NCBI GenBank assembly: GCA_948467645.1
Contig: CAOKFD010000021.1
Coordinates: 1 to 46,224 of the forward strand
Length of the DNA stretch: 46,224 nt
Reading direction: 5' to 3'
Origin: Fimadaptatus sp948467645
Lineage (GTDB): Bacteria > Bacillota > Clostridia > Christensenellales > Aristaeellaceae
Part shown: one piece after another, positions 14,555 to 22,536 of the stretch
How positions within the stretch are numbered: position 1 is the first letter of the stretch
How the letters are laid out: every line of letters begins with the position of its first letter
The notes under the pieces: model-generated
Databases searched by the model: none
The model's input: the letters and a program-made list of their open reading frames with translations, nothing else
What the model was told of the DNA's origin: nothing
Made by a program: the position numbers and the translations under genes

Positions 14555-15700
14555 TCACTTATGCTTGCGGCGCGCGCGGAACGATGCGCGGTCGTACATA
14601 AGGAATTCGCATTCCAGTCGACCATTGTACAGTCGGCGGCGCTTGTCCGCGCGGCGGCCAAACTCGCGTTCAAAGTTGGCGTTGGATGTAATCACGCCCA
14701 TCGCGGCCTCGCTCTGCGCCGCGGCCAGCCGTCCCAGCGCACGCGCAACCGCATCGGCCGCGCGACGGTCGCCCAGCCGCTCACCATACGGCGGATTGGC
14801 CAGTATCGCGCCGCCATTGCAATCGCCCGCCCAGTCGCGCATATCGGTATTGATTAGCGATATGCGCCCGTTGAATCCGCACTGCCGCACATGCTTACGC
14901 GCCAGATCGAGCGCGTCGGGGTCTATGTCCACGCCGGTTATGTCCAGCGCGTCGTTGTCGTGCGCATGGAATCGTTCCAGCGCATCGTCGCGCAGAAGCG
15001 TACTCGCCTGCTTATCGAGCGCGGGCCAGGTCTCCATCGCAAAATCGCGGTTAAGTCCGGGCGCGCGGTCGGTGGCTATCATGGCCGCCTCGCACAGTAT
15101 CGTGCCCGTACCGCAGCATGGGTCGAGCAGCGGCGCGTCCGGCCGCCACGGCATAAGCTTGACCAGCGCCGCCGCCAGCGTCTCACGCAGCGGGGCTTCG
15201 CCGTTCCATGTGCGGTAGCCGCGCCGGTTGAGCGCCACGCCGCTGGAATCCAGCGTTATCTCCACCTTATCTGAATGTATCGCGCAGTCTATCGCGAACA
15301 CCGGCCCGGTCTCGCTGAGCCAGTCGCCGCCATAGCGCGATTTAAGCCGCTCGGCCACGGCCTTTTTGACTATCTTCTGGCAGTCGGACGGGCTCATCAG
15401 CTGACTGCGCACGCACTTGGCGCGCACCGGGAACGCCGCGTCTACGGGCAGCAGCGCCTCCCACTCGATTGCGCGCACCGCCTCAAACAGCTCGTCGAAC
15501 GTCCTTGCCTCAAACCTGCCCATCTCCAGCAGCACCCGGTCGCAGCAGCGCAGCCACAGATTGGCGCGCAGTCCCGCCGTCATGTCGCCTTCAAAGCGCA
15601 CCGCGCCATTCTGCGCCTCGACATTTTGCGCGCCCATATCGCGCAGTTCGCGCGCGACTATTCCCTCCAGCGCAAACGCCGCCGTCGCTATCCATTGCAT
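14555..15700 (-). CDS. THUMP-domain class I RNA (guanine-N2) methyltransferase (RlmL/YpsC-like)
   Basis: A 381-aa SAM-dependent methyltransferase expected to modify a guanine in 23S rRNA. The N-terminal THUMP/ferredoxin-like RNA-binding part (about residues 1-150) is followed by motif I LLDPCCGTGTILCEA (about 193-203) and motif IV LANPPYGERLG (about 301-310). It lacks the second methyltransferase domain of E. coli RlmL, as in Bacillus YpsC. AAGGAG is 9 nt before the start at 15700; an ATG at 15706 is only 3 nt from it, so I prefer 15700. Divergent from bioY, with its own promoter. Confidence 0.9.
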   Translation of the reverse strand: MQWIATAAFALEGIVARELRDMGAQNVEAQNGAVRFEGDMTAGLRANLWLRCCDRVLLEMGRFEARTFDELFEAVRAIEWEALLPVDAAFPVRAKCVRSQLMSPSDCQKIVKKAVAERLKSRYGGDWLSETGPVFAIDCAIHSDKVEITLDSSGVALNRRGYRTWNGEAPLRETLAAALVKLMPWRPDAPLLDPCCGTGTILCEAAMIATDRAPGLNRDFAMETWPALDKQASTLLRDDALERFHAHDNDALDITGVDIDPDALDLARKHVRQCGFNGRISLINTDMRDWAGDCNGGAILANPPYGERLGDRRAADAVARALGRLAAAQSEAAMGVITSNANFEREFGRRADKRRRLYNGRLECEFLMYDRASFRARRKHK

Positions 15701-15730
15701 CGGCATACTCTCCTTTTTCGGTATACTATC

Positions 15731-15760
15731 ATTATACAACCGCATGTGCACTACTGTCGA
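15731..15760 (-). promoter_or_regulatory. promoter of the RNA methyltransferase gene
   Basis: TCGACA (15755-15760) and TATAAT (15731-15736) are 18 nt apart on the minus strand, 30 bp from the start codon. Confidence 0.7.
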
Positions 15761-15812
15761 TACAGAATTGGTTTAGTTTTTTGGCGCGCCGCATCTTTCA
15801 TTCGGCGACATA

Positions 15813-15843
15813 TTGTAAACTTAATCAGTGCGCAGGTTGACAA
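15813..15843 (+). promoter_or_regulatory. BirA operator upstream of bioY
   Basis: TTGTAAAC (15813-15820) and GTTGACAA (15836-15843) are separated by 15 bp, matching the known biotin-repressor box of two inverted half-sites 14-16 bp apart. The right half overlaps the -35 hexamer, so binding should block transcription. This predicts a BirA with a DNA-binding domain elsewhere in the genome. Confidence 0.87.
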
Positions 15844-15865
15844 TCAATCGCGCATGTGGTATCCT
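15837..15865 (+). promoter_or_regulatory. sigma-A promoter of bioY
   Basis: TTGACA (15837-15842) is followed after 17 nt by TATCCT (15860-15865), 34 bp before the ATG. Confidence 0.8.
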
Positions 15866-15899
15866 TTTCCCAGTTAAATTGCGGGGAGGTAACTTTTTT

Positions 15900-16457
15900 A
15901 TGGAAGCAAAGGCAAAGACTTCGCTTAAAACGCGCGATATGGCTTACTGCGCGCTGATGTCGGTATTGATCGCGGTGTGTTCGTGGATCTCGCTGCCTAT
16001 CGGTCAGGTTCCGTTTACGCTGCAGACCTTCGGTGTGTTCTGCGCGCTGGGGCTGCTGGGCGGCGCGCGCGGCACTATCGCGATTGCGGTTTACATACTG
16101 CTGGGCGCGGTGGGCGTGCCTGTGTTCGCAGGCTTTTCGGGGGGACTTAGCGTATTGATCGGCACCACCGGCGGCTACATAGTGGGCTTTTTGCTGTCGG
16201 GACTTATCTATTGGCTGATTACCGCCAAGTTCGGCTCGGGACTTGTGCCGTCGATAATCGGCCTTGTGCTGGGACTTGCGGCGTGCTACGCGTTCGGCAC
16301 GGCGTGGTTCATGGTTGCGTATGCGCGCGCTACCGGCCCGATTGGTCTTGGTTCGGCGCTTATGTGGTGCGTTGTGCCCTTCCTGCTGCCCGACGCGGGC
16401 AAGATGGCGCTGGCGCTGCTGCTGACCGGCAGGCTTAAGAAGCATGTCCACCTTTAA
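15900..16457 (+). CDS. bioY: biotin transporter substrate-binding membrane protein BioY
   Basis: S-component of an energy-coupling-factor biotin importer, or a solitary biotin transporter, 185 aa with about six membrane segments. The family-typical ISLPIGQVPFTLQTFGVF (about residues 33-50), the GGARG and GTTGGYIVGF motifs and a C-terminal PDAGK segment are visible. The start at 15900 has GGGGAGG about 10 nt upstream; the frame upstream of it covers the promoter. No ECF ATPase genes adjoin, so a shared ECF module elsewhere is likely. Regulation by BirA is predicted from the operator. The end overlaps the DUF1284 gene by 14 bp. Confidence 0.93.
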   Translation: MEAKAKTSLKTRDMAYCALMSVLIAVCSWISLPIGQVPFTLQTFGVFCALGLLGGARGTIAIAVYILLGAVGVPVFAGFSGGLSVLIGTTGGYIVGFLLSGLIYWLITAKFGSGLVPSIIGLVLGLAACYAFGTAWFMVAYARATGPIGLGSALMWCVVPFLLPDAGKMALALLLTGRLKKHVHL

Positions 16458-16857
16458 TTTAAGACCGCACCACGCGCTGTGCGCGCTGTTCTTCACCGGG
16501 CACGGATACAGCCCGGAGTTCACGCGGCACATGGAGAAGGTGCTTTCCGGTATGCGCGAGGGCGCGGGCGCGCGGCTGTGCTCAGGCGCGGACGAACTGT
16601 GCTCGGCCTGTCCCAATCTTGAGGGCGGTGTATGCAATTGCTCCGAGAAGGTGGACAGGTACGACGCGGCGACGCTCAGTCTGCTGGGGATTAAGCCCGG
16701 AGAGGAAGTTTCGGCCGCTGAGTTTCGTGCGCGTGCAATCGAAAACATCATACTCGCGGGCAGGTTCGGCGACGTGTGTCCCGACTGTCAGTGGCGCAAA
16801 ATCTGCAATCCGCTTGCCGAAAAGCTTATTTATGATTCGAACAAAAGCGGCAAGTGA
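16444..16857 (+). CDS. DUF1284 domain protein
   Basis: A 137-aa protein beginning NLRPHHALCALFF, the typical opening of DUF1284. Cysteines are arranged as LCSACPN, GVCNC and CPDCQWRKIC, suggesting a metal or iron-sulfur site. Molecular function is unknown. It overlaps the 3' end of bioY and has no separate promoter, so it is translated from the bioY transcript, and its product may be linked to biotin or simply carried along. Confidence 0.82.
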   Translation: MSTFNLRPHHALCALFFTGHGYSPEFTRHMEKVLSGMREGAGARLCSGADELCSACPNLEGGVCNCSEKVDRYDAATLSLLGIKPGEEVSAAEFRARAIENIILAGRFGDVCPDCQWRKICNPLAEKLIYDSNKSGK

Positions 16858-16972
16858 TTGTTCACATAAGTAAAATATGCCGATTATCATTAAAAAATGC
16901 CGTCCCATGCGGGCGGCATACGGCATTTAACGCGAGATTGCGCCACGTTACGGATTATTTTCACAAATACGC

Positions 16973-17001
16973 TGTTCAAAGCCACAGAAATTTGATAGAA
17001 T
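16973..17001 (+). promoter_or_regulatory. possible promoter of fba
   Basis: TGTTCA (16973-16978) and TAGAAT (16996-17001) are 17 nt apart, 37 bp before the fba start. The -35 match is poor. Confidence 0.4.
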
Positions 17002-17037
17002 ATAGGCAGAACTTCTGTATGAAGGAGATGTTTACCA

Positions 17038-17967
17038 ATGCCGATAGTAAATTCCAAGGAACTGCTCAAAAAGGCCTACGAAGGCGGCTACGCGCTGGGC
17101 GCGTTCAACGTAAACAACATGGAGATCATTCAGGGCATTACCGAAGGCGCCAAGCTGGAGAATGCTCCGCTGATCCTGCAGGTATCCGCGGGCGCGCGCA
17201 AGTACGCCAAGCACGTATACCTGATGAAGCTGATCGAGGCTGCTGTTGAGGACACCGATCTGCCGATCGTTGTGCATCTGGATCACGGCCCCGATTTCGA
17301 GACCTGCAAGAGCTGCATCGACGGCGGCTTTACCTCCGTCATGATCGACGGCTCCCACCTGCCCTTCGAAGAGAACATCGCTCTGACCCGCAAGGTTGTT
17401 GAGTATGCTCACGACCGCAACGTTACAGTTGAGGGCGAGTTGGGCCGTCTGGCCGGCGTTGAGGATGAGGTTAAGGTTAAGGCCGAGGACTCCTCCTACA
17501 CCGATCCGGATCAGGTTCAGGAATTTGCCGAGCGCACCGGCGTTGACTCGCTGGCCATAGCCATCGGCACCTCCCACGGCGCGTTCAAGTTCAAGGGCAC
17601 TCCCAAGCTGCGCTTCGACATTCTGGAAGAAGTTGCCCGCCGTCTGCCCGGCTTCCCGATCGTACTGCACGGCGCGTCCTCCGTTATCCCGGAGTTCGTC
17701 GACATGGTAAACCAGTACGGCGGCAAGATGCCCGGCGCTCAGGGCGTTCCGGAGGATATGCTGCGCAAGGCTGCTTCGATGGCTGTCTGCAAGATCAACA
17801 TCGACTCCGACCTGCGTCTGGCCATGACCGGTACGCTGCGCAAGTACCTGTACGAGCATCCGGAAGATTTCGATCCGCGCAAGTACATGGGTCCCTGCCG
17901 CGACGCTATCCGCGAGATGGTTCGCCACAAGATCGTGGACGTGCTCGGCTGCAACGGCAAGGCGTAA
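17038..17967 (+). CDS. fba: class II fructose-bisphosphate aldolase
   Basis: Zinc-dependent aldolase of glycolysis and gluconeogenesis that splits fructose-1,6-bisphosphate into DHAP and glyceraldehyde-3-phosphate, 309 aa. Visible motifs are GAFNVNNMEIIQ at the N-terminus, VVHLDHGPDFETC (catalytic Asp and first zinc His), VEGELGRLAGVEDE, IGTSHGAFKF, VLHGASSV and NIDSDLR (phosphate site). AAGGAG lies about 10 nt before the ATG. Codon use is strongly biased towards GC-ending optimal codons compared with its neighbours, as expected for a highly expressed gene. A strong terminator follows, so it is monocistronic. Confidence 0.96.
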   Translation: MPIVNSKELLKKAYEGGYALGAFNVNNMEIIQGITEGAKLENAPLILQVSAGARKYAKHVYLMKLIEAAVEDTDLPIVVHLDHGPDFETCKSCIDGGFTSVMIDGSHLPFEENIALTRKVVEYAHDRNVTVEGELGRLAGVEDEVKVKAEDSSYTDPDQVQEFAERTGVDSLAIAIGTSHGAFKFKGTPKLRFDILEEVARRLPGFPIVLHGASSVIPEFVDMVNQYGGKMPGAQGVPEDMLRKAASMAVCKINIDSDLRLAMTGTLRKYLYEHPEDFDPRKYMGPCRDAIREMVRHKIVDVLGCNGKA

Positions 17968-17993
17968 TTTAAAAAAAGCAAATATGCTTTCAT

Positions 17994-18032
17994 GCGGGGC
18001 CGTTCCTTTTGGAACGGCTTCCGCTTTTTGTT
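17994..18032 (+). terminator. intrinsic terminator of fba
   Basis: GCCGTTCC-TTTT-GGAACGGC, extended by outer GCGG/CCGC pairs, is followed by a T-rich run (CTTTTTGTTT). Confidence 0.87.
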
Positions 18033-18214
18033 TGCGCTGAATGACCTGAAAATTCGGTCAATACAGGGCGGCAGTTCGCGGTGCGCCCTTTATCTGTCAC
18101 AGAATAATTAATGGCATTCGCGATTTTCTGACTGTTCAAAATGATAAATCATATCATGCGGAGAACAAACAGCATATTATGCTCCCCCGCAAAAAACTTT
18201 CACTTATGCCTGAA

Positions 18215-18242
18215 CAAAAAATAAGCCCGCAAACTGCGGACT
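18215..18242 (-). terminator. intrinsic terminator of the rmuC-GNAT operon
   Basis: On the minus strand AGTCCGCA-GTT-TGCGGGCT is followed by TATTTTTT, about 20 bp past the GNAT stop. The stretch 18043-18214 before it holds no convincing gene. Confidence 0.85.
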
Positions 18243-18262
18243 CATAAAATCATATTGCATAG

Positions 18263-18739
18263 TCAGTCATCCAGCTTCAGCCTGTCCTGCATCACATAAC
18301 TGCGCACGTCCATGCCAAGCGCTTTGTAGAACTTCAGCGCATTTTCGTTAAAGCCCCACACCATCAGCTCGATCGAATCACAGTCGCGCGCCTGCGATTC
18401 CGCCCGCGCCCGTTCGTACAGCGCCCGGCCAATGCCGCGTCCGCGCGCGTTTTCATCCACGCAGATGTCGTTTATGTACGCCAGCCTGCGCGGCCGCATT
18501 ACCGGGTTATTGCCGGTGTACTTAAACTCGACCTCGCATATGCCCACGGCCACGCCGCCGTCGAACGCCATCAGCGTAATCATGTCCGGGTTACTCAGGT
18601 CTTCGTAAAACCTGTCGCGCGGCAGCGGCTCTACATCGTTATACAGGTAGCTCAAATGCTCGTAGTGCATGTAATGCACCTGCTTAACCAGCCTGAGCGC
18701 CTCGTCGTAATCGCCCGGCTGTGCGCGCCTTATATCCAT
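18263..18739 (-). CDS. GNAT family N-acetyltransferase
   Basis: A 158-aa acetyltransferase. The core GNAT motif A is YINDICVDENARGRGIGRALYERA, in which RGRGIG binds the pyrophosphate of acetyl-CoA, and the end has the motif B pattern FNENALKFYKALGM. The substrate is unknown; it may be a small molecule or a protein N-terminus. AGGAG lies 7 nt before the ATG at 18739, and only 4 nt separate it from the rmuC stop, so it is co-transcribed with rmuC. Upstream in-frame codons lie inside rmuC and are rejected. Confidence 0.85.
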   Translation of the reverse strand: MDIRRAQPGDYDEALRLVKQVHYMHYEHLSYLYNDVEPLPRDRFYEDLSNPDMITLMAFDGGVAVGICEVEFKYTGNNPVMRPRRLAYINDICVDENARGRGIGRALYERARAESQARDCDSIELMVWGFNENALKFYKALGMDVRSYVMQDRLKLDD

Positions 18740-18743
18740 GTTA

Positions 18744-20021
18744 TCACTCCTCATCATCGAACCTGCCGCTTGGCATGGGCGTATCCATGCGTTCGACATT
18801 GCTCAGGCTCTTCTGTATCGCACGCGAACGCTGCTCGGCGCGGTCGATTGCGCCCGACGCTTCGCTGAGTTTTGCGCGCGTGCGCTCGAGCAGCGCGGTG
18901 AAGTCGGCGTACTGGCTCTTCACCTTGCCCAGCAATTGCCATACCTCGCTGGAGCGCTGCTGAATTGCGAGCGTCTGGAAGCCCACGCGCAGACTGCTGA
19001 GCAGTGCGCACAGCGTGCTCGGCCCCGCGACCAGCACACGGTACTGCGTCTGCAGCGTCTCGCCCAGTCCGTCCATGCGCATGGCCTCGGAGTACAGCCC
19101 CTCGGTAGGCAGGAACATTATCGCAAAGTCGGTCGTGGCGGGCGGGTGGATGTACTTGTCGGAAATCTTCTGTGCCTCGGACAGCAGCCGGCGCTTGAGC
19201 GCGTTGGTGGCGGCTTCCATCTGCGCCGCGTCGGCGCGCTCCCCTGCCTCGACAATGCGCAGGTAGTCCTCCTGCGGGAACTTGGAGTCGATTGGCAGCT
19301 TGACCGGGCCGCTATCGTCGCCGGGCAGTACGATCGCGTATTCGACGCGCTCCAGCGAGCCGGGCACCACGCACGCGTTCTTCTCATACTGATTGGGTGC
19401 AAGCACCTGCTCCAGCAGCGCGCCCAGCTGCACCTCGGCCCACGTACCGCGCGCCTTCACGTTGGTCAGCACGCGCTTAAAGTCGCCCAGATCGCCCGCG
19501 AGCCGCTGCATTTCGCCCAAGCCCGTGTATACCTGCTTCAGCTGCGCGCCCACCTGTTCAAACGACGCGTCCAGCCGCTTAGATAATGTTGATGTCAGGC
19601 GCTCGTCCACGGTCTGGCGCATCTGTTCAAGCCGCTGCTCGTTGTCGCTGCGTATGCGCTCCAGCGACGCGGCCACGGTGCGTTCGAGCTGTGCCTGCCG
19701 CTGTTCGGTGGCGGCGAGGGTTTCGCGCAGGCGGGCTTCGGACTGCTCGTTCTGGCGCGTCTGCTGTTCGGCGAATGAGCCTATGCGCTGCTCCAGCGTT
19801 TGTATGGTAAGGTGGGACTGCTGCGCCATATCGCCGCGCAGTACACGCACCTCGTCGATTATGTCATCGGTCTGCTCATCGGTGGCGCGGTTGAGCGTCT
19901 GAAAGAACTTTGGCATACGCTCGATTATGCGCAGTGCGCGCCGGTATTTACTCAGCGCAATAAACAGCGCGACGGTCAGCGCGGCGCTTATCAGACTGAG
20001 CGCAAGAATTGCATATTCCAT
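18744..20021 (-). CDS. rmuC: RmuC family DNA recombination-limiting protein
   Basis: A 425-aa protein with an N-terminal membrane anchor (about residues 4-24), a long coiled coil (about 60-175, rich in Gln, Arg and Glu) and the conserved RmuC nuclease-like domain (about 185-380) with GTWAEVQLGALLEQVL, PIDSKFPQEDYLR and FAIMFLPTEGLYSEA. RmuC limits inversion at short inverted repeats in E. coli; the exact biochemical activity is unresolved. GAGG lies 6 nt before the ATG. First gene of a two-gene unit. Confidence 0.92.
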   Translation of the reverse strand: MEYAILALSLISAALTVALFIALSKYRRALRIIERMPKFFQTLNRATDEQTDDIIDEVRVLRGDMAQQSHLTIQTLEQRIGSFAEQQTRQNEQSEARLRETLAATEQRQAQLERTVAASLERIRSDNEQRLEQMRQTVDERLTSTLSKRLDASFEQVGAQLKQVYTGLGEMQRLAGDLGDFKRVLTNVKARGTWAEVQLGALLEQVLAPNQYEKNACVVPGSLERVEYAIVLPGDDSGPVKLPIDSKFPQEDYLRIVEAGERADAAQMEAATNALKRRLLSEAQKISDKYIHPPATTDFAIMFLPTEGLYSEAMRMDGLGETLQTQYRVLVAGPSTLCALLSSLRVGFQTLAIQQRSSEVWQLLGKVKSQYADFTALLERTRAKLSEASGAIDRAEQRSRAIQKSLSNVERMDTPMPSGRFDDEE

Positions 20022-20096
20022 ATATTGCCTCGCACGGGAAAATGTGTTTGCAATTATATTATCACAGCGCGCCGGAAAGGTAAAGCGAACGGCGAA

Positions 20097-20140
20097 TTAA
20101 AAACCGGCCTGACGCCCGAAACGCATCGGACGCAGGCCGT
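20097..20140 (-). terminator. intrinsic terminator of asd-dapA
   Basis: On the minus strand CGGCCTG-CGTCCGA pairs with TCGGGCG-TCAGGCCG around a short loop and is followed by GTTTTTAATT. It starts 8 bp past the dapA stop. Confidence 0.87.
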
Positions 20141-20147
20141 ACATCAT

Positions 20148-21032
20148 TCAGATAAGCGCATATTTGCGGAGCACGGCTTTCAGCTCATCCAGCCTTTCAC
20201 CCTGCATTTCGGTCAGCGGCAGTCTAAGCGCGCCCATGTCCATGCCCATCAGCCGCATCGCGGTCTTGACGGGTATCGGATTGACCTCGCTCATCAGCGC
20301 ATGGTTCATTTCGTTCAGGTAGAATTGCATTTCGCGGCTGCCCTTAACGTCGCCCGCCATATACATTTCGACCATATGCTCTACCTGTTCAGGCAGTATA
20401 TTGGCCGTGACTGAGATCACGCCCTGCCCGCCTAGCGCCAGCACCGGCAATGTGGTATCGTCGTTGCCGCTGTACAGCGCGATTCTGTCGCCGCACAGCC
20501 GCGCAAGCTCGGTTATCTGGGCGATATTGCCGCTGGCTTCCTTCATGCCGCATATGTTTTCATGTTCGCTCAGGCGCGCGAACGTCTCCGGCAGCATGTT
20601 AAGCCCGGTGCGCGACGGCACGTTGTATACTATTATCGGAATGTCCGCCGCGTCCGCAATCGCCGTGTAATGTTCGATCAGGCCGCGCTGGGTGCACTTA
20701 TTATAGTAAGGCGTTACAACCAGCGCCGCGTCCGCGCCCCAGTCGCCCGCAAGCCGCGTATCGCGCGCCGCGCGGGACGTATCGCTGCAGCCCGTGCCCG
20801 CGATCACCTGTATGCGGCCGCCCGCCGCATCGATTGCCGCGCGTATCATCCGTTCCTTTTCGGCAGGTGTCATAGCGGACGGCTCGCCGGTTGTACCGCA
20901 CGCGATAATCGCGCGCGTGCCCGCCGATATGTGCCGCTCGACCTGCCGCTTCAGTTCATGCTCATTCACTCCGCTTTCGCAAAACGGAGCCGCCATTGCG
21001 ACCCCGCAGCCGGTAAACAGCCGGTCGTTCAT
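20148..21032 (-). CDS. dapA: 4-hydroxy-tetrahydrodipicolinate synthase
   Basis: Condenses aspartate semialdehyde with pyruvate in lysine/diaminopimelate and dipicolinate synthesis, 294 aa. CGTTGEPSAMT is the substrate-binding loop, TPYYNK precedes the catalytic Tyr region (IIVYNVPSRTG), and GMKEASGN contains the Schiff-base Lys. GGAGG lies 8 nt before the ATG at 21032 and only 2 nt before an ATG at 21038, so 21032 is preferred. It follows asd by 36 bp, and the two consecutive pathway enzymes share one promoter and one terminator. Confidence 0.95.
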   Translation of the reverse strand: MNDRLFTGCGVAMAAPFCESGVNEHELKRQVERHISAGTRAIIACGTTGEPSAMTPAEKERMIRAAIDAAGGRIQVIAGTGCSDTSRAARDTRLAGDWGADAALVVTPYYNKCTQRGLIEHYTAIADAADIPIIVYNVPSRTGLNMLPETFARLSEHENICGMKEASGNIAQITELARLCGDRIALYSGNDDTTLPVLALGGQGVISVTANILPEQVEHMVEMYMAGDVKGSREMQFYLNEMNHALMSEVNPIPVKTAMRLMGMDMGALRLPLTEMQGERLDELKAVLRKYALI

Positions 21033-21068
21033 GGGCATGACCTCCCCCGTTATCGGGTCAGGGTCGGT

Positions 21069-22151
21069 TTACTTGCGCGTAATGTAGCCCGCCTTGCACA
21101 GGTATTCCGCGCTCAGTACGCCGCCGCCCGCCGCGCCGCGCAGCGTGTTGTGCGCCAACGCCACAAACTTATAATCGAATATGGTATCCTTGCGCAGACG
21201 GCCAATGGTAACGCCCATGCCGCGTTCGAAGTCGCGGTCGAGGCGCGTCTGCGGGCGATTGTCTTCCTCAAAGTATTTAAGGAAAGGCGTGGGCGCGCTG
21301 GGCAGTTCCAGCCGCTGTGCCTCGGTAGTCCAGTTGGCCCAGCGTTCAAGTATCTCGTCGCGCTCGGGGGTCTTATCAAAGCTGACCGACACCGCCGCCA
21401 TGTGGCCGTCGCTCACGGGCACGCGGATGCACTGCGCCGATATTACGGGCGCTTCAGCGGGCACGATTACGCCGCCCTCTACCTTGCCCCATATGCGCAG
21501 GGGTTCGCGCTCGCTCTTTTCCTCCTCGCCGCCGATGTACGGGATTACGTTGTCGCGCATTTCGGGCCAGGTATCGAACGTCTTGCCCGCGCCCGATATG
21601 GCCTGATAGGTGCATACTGACACCTGCTTTATGCCGAAATCGAGCAGGGGCGTAAGCGGCGGTACATAGCCCTGAATCGAGCAGTTGGGCTTGACGGCCA
21701 CAAAGCCGCGCTTTGTGCCCAGCCGCGCGCGCTGATGCTCGATCACTGCGGCGTGCGCAAAGTTTATCTCGGGTATCAGCATGGGTACGTCGGGGGTCCA
21801 GCGGTTAGCGGAGTTATTGGACACTACCGGCGTTTCGGCGCGCGCGTAAGCTTCCTCCATCGCCTTGCACTCGGCCTTATCCATATTGACCGCGCAGAAT
21901 ACGAAATCGCACATTTCGGCCACGCGGTTTACGTCTGCGGCGTCCTCTACCACCATGTCCGCGACGTTTGCGGGTATGTCCCAGTCGAACGCCCAGCGCG
22001 TGCCCACCGCCTCGCGATAAGTTCGACCCGCCGAGCGGCCCGACGCCGCCAGACAGGTTAGCTCAAACCACGGGTGCTCGCTCAAAAGCGTTATGAAGCG
22101 CTGGCCGACCATACCGGTCGCGCCCACTATGCCGACTTTGTATTTCTCCAT
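21069..22151 (-). CDS. asd: aspartate-semialdehyde dehydrogenase
   Basis: Reduces aspartyl phosphate to aspartate semialdehyde with NADPH, the branch point to lysine, threonine and methionine, 360 aa. The N-terminal GIVGATGMVGQRF is the NADP-binding loop, VAVKPNCSIQGY contains the catalytic Cys, and RVPVSDGHMAAV contains the active-site His. This is the longer archaeal/fungal-like subfamily also found in many Clostridia, to judge by the PNCSIQ and SDGHM motifs. GGAGG lies 8 nt before the ATG. First gene of asd-dapA. Confidence 0.95.
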   Translation of the reverse strand: MEKYKVGIVGATGMVGQRFITLLSEHPWFELTCLAASGRSAGRTYREAVGTRWAFDWDIPANVADMVVEDAADVNRVAEMCDFVFCAVNMDKAECKAMEEAYARAETPVVSNNSANRWTPDVPMLIPEINFAHAAVIEHQRARLGTKRGFVAVKPNCSIQGYVPPLTPLLDFGIKQVSVCTYQAISGAGKTFDTWPEMRDNVIPYIGGEEEKSEREPLRIWGKVEGGVIVPAEAPVISAQCIRVPVSDGHMAAVSVSFDKTPERDEILERWANWTTEAQRLELPSAPTPFLKYFEEDNRPQTRLDRDFERGMGVTIGRLRKDTIFDYKFVALAHNTLRGAAGGGVLSAEYLCKAGYITRK

Positions 22152-22240
22152 TGCGATCGCCTCCGTTATTCATCCTGCATATTGCAAGGCTGGTATGCCG
22201 CCGAATGATTTTTGCGTTGTACATGGCGCAAAAGCATTCC

Positions 22241-22261
22241 GTATTGCAGCTTACGCAATAC
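22241..22261 (-). other. hairpin at the 5' end of the asd mRNA
   Basis: A perfect 7-bp inverted repeat GTATTGC/GCAATAC with a 7-nt loop lies just after the predicted asd transcription start. The 5' leader is only about 120 nt, too short and without the conserved features for a lysine riboswitch. Confidence 0.5.
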
Positions 22262-22280
22262 AGACTATGCAGTTATCAGG

Positions 22281-22309
22281 ATTATATGCCTGTTTTTAAG
22301 CGTTGTCAA
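22281..22309 (-). promoter_or_regulatory. sigma-A promoter of asd-dapA
   Basis: TTGACA (22304-22309) and TATAAT (22281-22286) are separated by 17 nt on the minus strand: a full consensus. Confidence 0.9.
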
Positions 22310-22475
22310 ACGATACTGAGATTTTTTACTAAACATTCACTGTACTCAAATAAAGCAGCGCAGTGGTGTCTGTCTGAACTCATCACTATGGTTAAGTGCA
22401 AACTTATTCAGTTTATACTTTTTATGTGCGGCTAAAAAAATTGGCGCTTAACCCCAAAATTACCCTTCGGAGTAA

Positions 22476-22504
22476 TTTACAAAGGCGGTTTTTAAGGATA
22501 TAAT
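22476..22504 (+). promoter_or_regulatory. sigma-A promoter of the LuxR-type regulator gene
   Basis: TTTACA (22476-22481) and TATAAT (22499-22504) are separated by 17 nt, 32 bp before the start codon. The 385-bp gap 22152-22536 holds this promoter, the divergent asd promoter and nothing else I can name. Confidence 0.85.
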
Positions 22505-22536
22505 GTTCCCACAACATACAACTGAGGTGGCTGCGG

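Noticed and set aside
22152..22275. lysine riboswitch upstream of asd
   Set aside because: The leader is about 120 nt and shows only one simple hairpin; the long conserved aptamer core is absent.
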